Program-made: the position numbers and the translations under genes | Shown here: in pieces, positions 1 through 12,000 of the stretch | How the letters are laid out: the number at the start of each line of letters is the position of its first letter | How positions within the stretch are numbered: the first letter of the stretch is position 1 | Notes under the pieces: model-generated | The model's input: the letters and a program-made list of their open reading frames with translations, nothing else | What the model was told of the DNA's origin: nothing | The model's database searches: none | Assembly (NCBI RefSeq): GCF_945859705.1 | Contig: NC_079135.1 | Coordinates: 111,502,288 to 111,566,287, forward strand | Length of the DNA stretch: 64,000 bases | Source of the DNA: Episyrphus balteatus | Lineage: Eukaryota; Arthropoda; Insecta; Diptera; Syrphidae | Direction: 5' to 3'

Positions 1-3000
1 GTTAAATGGAGCCCAGATGGGGTCCATGAAACACGATTCAGAGCTGGAGCACCATCAACAATCACCGATGCCGAGGGCACTTCGGTATCCTGATTTAAAT
101 TCCATAAATCAAGGCGACCACTGCCGTCGACAGAAGCGAACAAGGCGGGATGAATTGGAGACCATGCAACATCCATAACATAATCTGAATTGTCTTCAAA
201 TGAATATAATGGTTTTGTGTCCTAAAAGTAAACAAAAAATGTTATACACATTGAACGTTATAATAGAGATATTAAAATTCACCTTAAGACTCCATAGCTT
301 AATTGTCCAATCAATGGACGATGTAAGGAACAAATCACCAAAATCTGGTGTAGATTGATTTGGATGAGTTGATATTCCCGTCACTGGACCCAAATGCTTC
401 TCATAGACTTCAGATACACCCGAACGTATTCCATGTCGATAAGCTTTTAGAAATAACAATTTTGTTTAAACAAACTGAGAATATATCATAACAACTCCTA
501 CCAGAATAAACATTGCCATCTTCACTACCCATAACCAGATTGTTAATCTCATTCGATGGAAAGGACATGCAAGTGATAGCAATTGGCTTCGATTGCCGTT
601 GCTGCAATTCCAGTGTATCTTGCGGCATCGACAACATATCCAAACTCCAAGAGCACAACTTGCCATCGGATGAGATCGATATCACATTGTGTGCATTCTG
701 TGTGCCAACCATTTGCAAACAGTACACTGGATGCGTATGTGCAGTTGCACTTAGCGGTGTCCTCTGGATGGGTGTGCGCTTTTGCACTCGATTATCCCAA
801 AGTACAATCTGACCGGAATATGTTCCACCGAGTATAAGATTCTGATTGAATTTAGCAAAGCATGTTGACATAACGGCACTCTGACAATGGAATACATCTT
901 CGGGTGTTTGTTTTTTATATTTTGTGTTCCAGACCATAACAACACCATCTGGTTCATTGGGACTCTCCTTAAAGTGTGATTTAGTGGGTTTTAGATAGAA
1001 TCGTAGAAAAATACAAATACAAACCTCATTATTATGATATGAAGCAACAACCAGTTCAGGAAAATGTGTTGACCAATCCATTGAAGTTATGCATCGATTC
1101 TTAGACCATCGGTCTTCGTAGAAAGCTCGATTCAATGACAATCGAGCATGTGTCCTCTCATCGTTTGACTCTTCATTATCGCCACCTCCAATGTAGTCTG
1201 TGTAGATGTCCACATTCTCAGATAGAGCCCTCTCGATAACACGTCCAGCGCGTAGAACAAACCTCTGAAAGTCCTCCGACAAGATGATCATCTGTTTTTG
1301 TTCTTCCGATAGTTCCTTAACTGAAAACACAAAGTTTTGTATGTAAAGAGAGGATTTAAAGAAAGGAGAGAAAAAATTCTTCTTACTCTCTTTCTTCTCT
1401 TCATGTTCTTTTTTGTGTTCGAGTGGTGTTATGGCTGGTGCAACTTCCTTCACAGTGGGCAGACCATGTGGTAGAATTCCGGGTGGTAGTTTGGAATGGA
1501 AACCATGATCGATGTGTGGCAGCGAGCTCTCTTCGTCATCTCCTTGGGCATCATAGGTAAGCACTGTTTAAGGTATAAAACTAACACAGCTAGAGGAACA
1601 TGACAATCGACAAAACAGGAACAATTCTACGATTTTGTTTTGTTTGTTTCTTTCTTTCTCTTACTTTCTTTAGAGTTTTTTTTCTATTATTGATTTATTT
1701 ATTTAAATAGATTCACAAACAATTATTATTTTATTTACTACTCTTCTTTTGATTTGTATTCGATTTTTTTTAAATAGCAGATATTAAAAATTAGTACGCG
1801 GTGAAGTGCAATTTTAAAGATATCAAATAAAAAAGTTAAACTTTCTAGCTGAAAAATTAAAAAATGCAAAATGATAATGGTTTAACTTTTATGGAAACAG
1901 TGAACGTTATACAATTACGAGCGTTAGAAAAAAACCAAAAATGTTTGTAGAAGAAAGTGCGTTACGAACATAGTACTGACATTTTTGAAGAAGTTAATGC
2001 ATTCAAACACATGTATTTTTAAAAGGTTTTAAACCAGTTTAAACATGAATTGAATTGAAATGCGATTACTCTTGATTCAATTAAGTTTTCCAATCTGGAT
2101 CAGACCTTTAGATGCAGGCCTTTTTTGAAGACCAGCAAGAGAAAAATCACTACTGTCATTGAAAGACTAAAATCAAAGTGCCGGTTCTAGTGATAACCGA
2201 TTTGGTGGAAAACCACAAAATTAAGTTAATCATTGTAAAATACAAATATTTGGAAACAAACCTTTCTTAGTGCGCCACTCCCATATCTAAGTAGCTTTGA
2301 ATCGAAGAATTCTTTTTGTAGTTTAATTAAACTGTAACGTTTAAGTTTAACAAAACCAATGTTTTCGTGAGAACTAAGAAAAGTAAAACAAAAACGCTAC
2401 GAAACCAATCTGATTTTGAAGTTTTAGATTCATGCTGCCTGAGTTTCAAAGTCTAAAGGAAACAGGCAAAATAATATATAAATTGACTGTGCCACAGTGA
2501 AGTTTCTAAAATGTTCACCATCTGCAGGCTGATGCGAAAGAGCTCTGTAAGCCTACAGCAATATAATTCTAGTCTATAATAAGGGGTTCTCGTCTAAGGA
2601 GGCGCACGTAAGTGAAGAGGACCACAATCAATTTGGCGTGCAAAACTGGAAGAAGCAAATTTCGGGTGTGAGAGTTACCATAAAATTACTGGTATCTTTC
2701 TTTAACACTGCAATTTTCTTTCTTCCACGATGCTATAAAGTTGAATGATCGCATGAATGTAGATGGTGAAGTTGCACTCTGACCAATGAGGTTTATTGCC
2801 CACTTTAAGATAATTAAAGACGTATTACTTGTTTCTAGAAGATGCACTAAAAAAAACGCAAACTTTAAATGCATAATGCGGCAAGCTTAATCCATATAAA
2901 CATCAAAAACGATGAAACGGAAGACGATGAATTTTGTACTCCTCCATGGTGGTGAATATCAATCCGACACTACTTTAAGGGCCCTGTTAAGACTCACGAA

Positions 3001-6000
3001 TCGCAAGTAAATATTGGCGAGTGTGATTTTTGGCGTTGTTATAGAAACTTGTTGCCAGAAAAATGTTTATTCCACAATTATTGCAGTTTTGATCCAATCT
3101 TTTTTCTTGCGCTTTCACATTGCAGGAAAATATGTAGAACAAAGCAGCTATTTTGACTTTAATGGAAAGTAGGTTTGACAACTTCAAAGAAGTGAAAAAA
3201 AGCTGCAAAAGAATTCGACTTTTTTTCTACAATAGGCTTTTCAAACACTTTAAAAATGATTCAAACTAAATTTAAGTCAGATCTAAGCTTACAAAGCTTC
3301 TTCTACTACTTTGAAACTAATGATAAAAAATTAAATCAACTAAAAATATGAACTAAAAATCATCATTTAGCCTAATTAAATTGTCGATGAAAAGTCTATT
3401 CTTAATATGCCATGCAAAGTATTTAATTATTTAAACATTAAAATCTGTACAGAAAAAAAAAATCGGAAATTAGTTTGCAATAGTAAAAAAAAAAAATTAA
3501 AATAAACAATTATGAGCAAAAAACACGAAAAACGATTTAGCGAAAAGTTAAAAGAAAAATGTTAAAAAAATGCAATTTATGAACGTTTATGGTGAATTAA
3601 AAAGTTAGTTACCTTTGAGCTTTATGTGCGAATTATTATATAATTGAGTTTCTTTGCCTATTTAAAAGCGGTGTATTTACTTTTTTATTTTGTAAATTAG
3701 ATATACATTATGTACGCATGTATTTTGTCATTAGAATGGAAATATTATTGGTCATGAAATTAAACAAACAATATATTTATTACTTTTAATATGTATATCC
3801 ACACACGCACACAGATTCGTGAGCTTGATGTATTTATAGGTTTTAATGCAGTAGTTATCACTTGTATAAGATACAAAAATGTCATTATGAAAGAAAATAT
3901 TAATACATAGTTGTTTTATACATTAAACTTTGTTGCTGTTTTTGTTCTTTACCGTGTACACAAATTAAAAAAAAAATTAAATGTGAGAAAGCTTGGTTGT
4001 TTTTCCTTTTTTTTACAAAACAAAAGAAGAAGAATACAAATTAATAAATTAATTAATAATAAAAAAAAAAACATAAAATTAAACAATAATATAGTAAACA
4101 AAAATTATATATTAATATAAACATTATCTTAAATTTAAAAAAAAATACAAGAACGTGTGTATTTGTCAATTATTATTATTGTTTTTGTATATTTCTCCAC
4201 CCAATTTCATTACATTCTATTTTAGTTTTATGTTGAATTTGTAAAAAAAACATTCTTTGCTGATTAAAAATTGTTTTTTTTTTTTTTTACTGCAAAGATT
4301 TTTCATTTTTATGATTGGCCATACATAAGCATCACCGACATTTTTATTACATGAACTCAAAATAGGTAAAATTATTTATGTTAGATTTATTTAATTTTAA
4401 TTGTGAAAACATAAAAAATTAAATAAAAAAAAAAACATTAAAAAAATCAAAAGTTTAATGTTTACATCAAAGCTTCACAACTTAAAACAAGTGACAAGAA
4501 AAATAACCAAAAAATATTAAAAGAAAAAAAGTTTCCTTAGCCAATGTAGTTCTAGTTTTGTATTAAAAACATTGTTGGTGGCAAGTAAGAGAATAAAAAG
4601 CTACTAAATTGACTTATAGAAATATGTAATTTTTAAATTTACAACTTGGGAACATTAGTATTGAAGAGTTCAGTATAACGGTTCAAATTGAACCGTTATG
4701 TTATTAAGGAGCCGGTTATAGCTATCAGGAAAATGCATCAGGAAAAAAGAAACAGTATAAAATTGAATATTTTTTCCTGATGATTGTTTATAGCGATCAG
4801 GAAAATGTATGTCAGTTGACACATACAAAAACTCCCTACTTTTATTTTTCTTGATTTAAATACACACGAAAAGTTTATCGTTTGGAGTGGAACAGGACAA
4901 ATTTGAAACACTTCAGAGGAACGATTCGTTTAATTTTGTTCTCAATAAAAAAAAAAAAAAATAAACGCTCTGTTTGGAAAGCATTTAATCCCTTTTTATT
5001 CAATTCGTTTGTTCGAAAAAATATATGTATATGAGGAGGAGATTCATCGCGTGAAAGAGATTCCCAAAACTGGGAAAATTGGGGTTTGCGTCGATATTTT
5101 GTGTTAAGAATGGTTTTGTTTTTACGGTTTGTGCAGTTAACTGTGCAACAATCAAAATGATTTTGTTAATTGCTCATGTCTGTAATAACAATTCGCGCAG
5201 TTATATTGTATCGTGAATGGCAGGCCTAGTGAAACAAGAACATTCAATTGCTTTATATTTCACCTTAAAAAATATATCAGAATAATTATGGAAGTTATAA
5301 GTTATAACAAATTTTCACGCGTAGTTCAGAAAAAGGAAAAACCCACCTTGTTTATGTGGAATTCACAATAAAATTGGCGGGGAGAAATTTTAAACACATA
5401 CATATGCGATGCTTATCTACATGTCGAATCTCATAAAATTTAAGACATTTTTTCAATGCCTTGGCAAAAGCTTTTGTTTTTTTTTTTTTTTTTTTTTGCA
5501 GAAATAATTTGGTGTTTGCGGATACGAAAAAAGGCACTTTGAAATCTATAAAAATACAAATTCTCAAAACTTCACCTTTTTTTGCCCCAAATGACTTTAC
5601 TATTGCACCTCTATTAGGGCAATCAATATTGATAGCTGGTAAATTTAAAATTTCTTCCCTACAATCTCAATCAATCAATTTTATTACAATTTATCATGTA
5701 ATGACCATTCTCATATTTAATGACCAAAACTTGTATAAACTGAGTTTTAAAATATTGAATTTCAACTGCCAATTGATAGTTGATAACTGATATAGAGGTT
5801 TTGGACTTGTAATAGGTAATTTTTTGGTTTAAATTATATTCCTTCACAAATAAAGTATGGAAGTCTCTTTTGGAAGCCTGACGCGAAAGTACTACTATGT
5901 TGATGTTTTAGTATTTATGTTAATGACGCTTGAAAATATTTTTTGATTAAAATTGATGAAAAGATATGAAACCACCTACCACCAAAAGATAAAAAATGCT

Positions 6001-9000
6001 TTATACAGTTACCGTTAATTATTGTGTTCAATATATTTTGTATTAATGATTTTATTTATATTTTGGAATAATGTACCAACAAAACTACAATTTTCTTTCC
6101 CAAAGACATTTGATTCTTGAAATGAGCTGTGAACAATTTTATTGTTAAGGCACATGATCTAAAGCCAAAAATGAATGAAATTATTTTTTGATTATTTATT
6201 TTGTTTAATTATGTTAGCAAATACAGAGAGAAGCATGCAATAGAATACAATAATAATTGTTTACATAATTTAAGATAGATTTTAGAATTATTTGCTATAA
6301 GTCTAAAACAAAAAATATATAAAACTGAGAAACACAAATCAGGCAACGATTATACAATACAATACAAAAAATAGAGTCTACATACAAAGATAACACTCTT
6401 AGGTATATTTTTACCTCAAATGTTTTTTTTTTTTGTTAAAATATTTAAATTTAGTTTAAATTTTAAAGCTTTTGTTTATCTGTAGAATTTCAATGAATTT
6501 ATTTTATTTTAAATTAAAACGCGATTTTTAATAAATTCAAGTTCCTATTTTGCTTCATGTCGATCCTATTCACTGTCGATATAACTCACAGATACCTACC
6601 TGTGAACTCATCCTCCCACTCTAAACCTGGATTAAGATTGTATTCATCTTGAAGTAGAAGAGAATTTGTTTCTTTTTTGTTCACGTTTTTATCATACAAT
6701 TAAAAAAAAAAATAAATAGAATAATATATCGATTTAAGTTTCTAATTCTTATTTTGATTTATAAATATTTTTTTTTTTAATTAATATTTATGTTGGCCAA
6801 TTTCTAGGAGTTTGGGAAACTTAAGAAAAAATAATAAAAAAAAAGCAAAATAAAATAACTAAACGAGGTTTTATCGATTTTTGAGAATACGCCTCAAACC
6901 AAGCTTGAGAATCGAGTTCATGCACATAAAAATAATGAAATTTGATAAAACGCTCGACTCTTTTATTCCGTTTTTGATAAGGAGCACAAATTGGTTACAC
7001 AACAAAAACATTATTAACCTCTCTCCAAAGATTAAAAAATAATTACATAAGTAAAAATAAGATTTAAAACTATATATAAAAACATACTTAAGAAAATAAT
7101 GAAAATGGGAATAATGCAGCCATGTATGAACCAATAATTTAATGAAACTTCTTTATGTGTAAAGCTATTTCAATTAGGAGACTAATAATGGAACCAAGTT
7201 TATCAGTTTTCGTTCAATGCGTACTTGAGTTTTACTTGATTTGTATATAAATTTATATATATATGTACATAATGTGCTTACATTTGAAATGATAATTACT
7301 TGTTTTTTATTTTACTTTTCCGAAAAAATTATAAAATTCTATAGATTTGTATATGAAATGATTATACTCTGCTTTAAAAGAAGTGAGAATAAAAACAATC
7401 TACTCAGAGTGAAGCAGACCAGGAGCAAATTCAAACCAATGATAATGTAGAGATAGGTTAGGTTAGGTTATATGTGCTGACAGTTGATTTTGTTACCGTC
7501 ACACTTAGATCGATGCAGATCCCTTGTGATACCCTGAAGTATTGTAACTTCATGAAAAAGTGTTAACCTATGAATGCTATGGTTGTTCGAGCCATTTGGA
7601 GGACTTGACAAAGTTCAGTAGGCTATTGCCTGAGAGTTCCGATAGTTCTTCTAATTCATTAAAGAAGTAGTTTCCTAAGAATTTTTTCCTAGTGCGACAG
7701 AGTGCTGAACAGTGACAGAGGAAGTGAACAGTGTTTTCCTGTTCGTCCTCATTGCCGCAGCCTCTGCATAGATCATCCGTACTAAGCCCCATTTTCTTTT
7801 TGTGGTATCCTAGTAGGTTATGTCCCGTTAAGACGCCTATTAGGGATCTTAAGGAAGGTTTACTAAGTAGTAAGATCTTATTTGATTTTTCTCGTCGAAG
7901 TTCGGCCATAGTTTCCTGGTGTGACCGCAGGTTTCTAGGAGGTTCCATCTTTCATTGGTTTTTTGTAAAATATTGTTGACGATATTTCGCTTTATTTCAC
8001 ATTGTGGGATTCTGATGTTATGGTCTATGAGAGAGGGATCAAGAACTGAGCCTTCCCTTGCAAGCTCATCCGCTTTTTCGTTGCCGAACACATCACTGTG
8101 GCCGGGAACCCAGCAGAGTCTTACATTATGCTGTATACCAAGAACCCTAAGCTCTTCGCGACAGCAAGAAACAAGCTTTGACTTGATTAAGGTGGCAGAA
8201 ATCGTTTTTATTGCCGCTAGCTATCAATGAAAAAGGTGATGTCAGCAGGTGATAATGTAGAGATGCTTAAGCAGAAAATAAATACACTTATGTTTGCTTC
8301 ACCTCCACCATGTCAGAAAGTATCATGGGTATACTTGAGGGTGTTGATAACAAAAGTAAGTGGCAAGAATTCTAAATGATTTTGAGATATGCAAAATATG
8401 GTCAGGACGGAATCACTTCCACCGCTTTATCAGGTTGGAGTAATAACCTACTCTTCTTTTCTTTTTACAAATGAAGCTGAACTTGTCTCCAAAGTCCCTA
8501 AAATGTTGCGAAATTTCTTCACCACGTCTAATCCACGAGTACACTTGTGACCTATTTTTTCCAAGTTGTTTGAAGACAGCATTTAGGGCCAATAAAAGTA
8601 TTATTCAAAGTGACACTTTCAAAGACACCCTCGTAAGAATTACATACGAGCTCATTGGTGATAGCTTCAATGCAAAACATCAATTGTGAATAAAAAAAAT
8701 AAAAAGGATTAGTATCCAAAACTCAGGTGCCTGCGTCGTGCTTGAGCGCGGAGTTCTTGATTGCTTAAATCTGGTTTAGACCAGCAATGCAACTTTAAGT
8801 CACGACGAAGTGCTTGCCTCGCCTCCACGTAGTGTTCCATGTGGCACATATGACACAATATATTCTATATACATACATAGGTTACGAAGGTTAACGTGGT
8901 AAAATCTCATGAAAACGAAACTATCGTGCGTCGGATAGGAATTGGCCATACGTTGACAACTTTTGACCATTGTATCCCTAAAATGATTGGTTTCTGGAAT

Positions 9001-12000
9001 GTAAGGAAAACAAAAAAAAAAGTAATTCACTTTTGGTTCTTTCATTATACATATCAACCGATTTTACCGAGAACGGCTTCAGCGTGAGTTTTTCTGAATA
9101 ACTTTTTATCTAATTCAATTACTTCCAGAAATTTGAAACTTTATTTGCACCACAGATTCCAGTGACTGAAATGCTCTACACCAAATAGTTCATTTAGGTT
9201 ATTGCTGCTCCCCAACTAAAAATTTTTTTTCCCTTAAGGCTCTCCCAATAGATGATACAGTTTCGAAAAAATTCACCAAGAGAATCAACGGTAGTGCCAC
9301 TAGTTCCAGATAGGTCTAACTTCTTATGTATGAGCTATTCCTATGAGTCATTAAAGGCTACGATCCCCTTGTTAGGGATCAATGAAAATAAATAAATAAA
9401 TTAAATAAATAAAAAACATGAATAAATTATCGTTTTTGGTCAAACAATGCTTCGTAAGCAATCTAATAGATTGGAATACTTTCCTTTAAAGTATACTTCA
9501 AATAATTATGCATATCTGATAAAATTCAAAAGAGAAATCTACTACAAACGAAGAAATTTATACGACCTTAAACCACACAGTATTATTTGAAAATATTGTG
9601 AACATTTTTATAGAATTATTTATCCTTGAACCGAGTGACGTTGAAATTTCGTTTTCCTGGACTATTTGAATTAAAAGCTACTGTTGGACAGGTTCCATCT
9701 TGAAGTTCACAAAACGGATCCAAGGCCCTGCACATCTATCTATCGATTTATGCACGTCTAAAGAAAAGAACAAATCATCACTTGGTTAATACAACGTGTT
9801 GTACAGCAGCGCTCCTATAAAGTGGTTAGTACATGAAAAGCGACAAAGAAGATTCCAAAAATGCGACGATCATTCAAATACAATCCTATTTCAAAGACCA
9901 AAAATGTATTAATCTTTAGATAACGTATTTAACGTTATCCATTCCATTGAACGAAAAACAAACATACACATTGACAATGTTCCATAATTAGTCCCTTAAA
10001 TTATAAGTTTATAGTATCGTGATATTCATGAACATAAAATTGTCTTCCACAAAGACAACAATTAATAATAAAAATAAACTATTCATTTTTGTTTACTAAT
10101 AAATTATATAAGAATAACAAATAAATTAAAAAAAACATGGGTGGAGAAATAAAATTGTCAAACCGAATATATAACTCCTGAAAAAATTAAAATTAATTTA
10201 TTCTACAAAACATACAAATTTCTTAATTTCTACCAACAAAGAATATAAATTACGCAACTCCATAAAATATATATTTTTTTTCAAATTTTGAAATATATAA
10301 TGCAACTTTGTACTATACCATACCTTACATTAAAAAAAGAAAAATACAAAACAAAAAAACAAAATACATTTAACAACTCAACTCACCGTAATAATCCGAT
10401 GCGTGAGCTAAAATTAAAACAAGAAAATTAAAAAGACAAACATTAGCTATCTAATCACAAATAAAATTCATATTACAACATTGGCACTTTTTTTCTTAAA
10501 TTTTAAAGGTATTATAAATATTTTATAAGAATTATTGTTAAAAAATTCTAAGGAATAAACCTCGGTTGTTATATACAAAGGCATAGATAGTATTAGTCTC
10601 TATTACTTTCAATCAATCACACTCGTATGGATTTTTTCTAAAATTAATGAATTTTACTAAAAAAATACGTAACAAAATTATGCTATCCGATACAATGATT
10701 CACAACAACCGAGATAAATTGTTATTATTTTAGTATTTTACTATAAATACAAATAAATTTCTTTTTTTTTTTTCTTATTTTGTGTGAGATGTGAGTAAAT
10801 AAATGAATTTTTTAATTTAAAGAAAATACCTTTGCGGGGTCTCCACCAATCCTCCATATATCCTGACAAAGGTGAGGAATGGCAAGAAAGAACTGTATTT
10901 GTTATTTAATTTCACTACGAATTGCTATTTGGGATTTATTTTAAATACATTTTGTAACTGGAATATTCATTTTTTTCAATTCAAGTTAATTAAATGCAAA
11001 GAAATGTGAAGCAAGAGTTAATAAATGTTTTGAGCTACAAAATGTTACAATTAAATTTTGTGGGTACTTGCGTTTTGGAATAAGCGAATCGTGTGTTTAT
11101 AAGGAAACGTGCAGTGAATTTGTTTTTTTGATTTGTAAAACTGAAACAAAATAACATGCTACTGTTGTTGACAAGGCGTGATTTGATAAAAACATAATAT
11201 TTTTGTAATAAATTAAAGGGTGCATTTTAAGTTAAAATCTTATTATCCTAGCGAATCGATTGTAAAATTTTAAGCTCCTGAATTCCTAGCAATTAAAAGC
11301 GTGTTCATTACTCTTAGATATTTGAAAAAGTCTTTAGTGCTTTATTAATTTGTACAAAAAATTAAACCTGCGAATATCTAACAAAAAATTAACAGGATTA
11401 AAAATATAACTAGATCCTTCGTCCAGTTATGTGAAGCCATCTAAATTATTTTGCCTTTTCTATTTAATGTGTTTTCGTTCTTAAAAAAAAAAAACTACTA
11501 AAAACACCGGTGTACAAAGATGGCACCATTTCAATTGTAACATTTTTCTATAGGAGTCAAATTTTTGCACTTTATCATTTCTCTACTGGCCTTTTACCGC
11601 AGATTTAAAGGGCGTAAGCTTCAACAGAGTTTGAATGAGCGTTGTTCAACTCGATTCCACTAATGTTATCATGAAAAAGTTGATAAATCATTTTTAAACT
11701 ACTATTTTAAGCTCTCGGATTTTCTTTAGATCTCAATTTATTAGGAACTTAGATGTCGTTTTAAGTTCTCGAAGTTCTAGCAAATTCTTACGTTTTCGAG
11801 TCACAAATAAATGAACGTAAAAGGGAATGTTTTAATTCCTACAGACTGCAAAAGCCAAATATTTACGCTATTTATAGCATGTATTTATGCAGATAAGCTT
11901 AGTTTGATAATTAAATTAATCATGAATCTAAGACAGAAAATGCTCCGAACAGACTTTTTGGAATGTTGTTTGGATAGATATTGGGAGTATAACTTAATTT

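Noticed and set aside
5461..5790. 109-codon plus-strand ORF in an sw intron
   Set aside because: Low-complexity start (poly-Phe from a T run), no family similarity and no splice partners.
7456..7470. TTAGG units as an interstitial telomere
   Set aside because: Only three units, and they coincide exactly with the 3' tail of a LINE insertion flanked by a target-site duplication.
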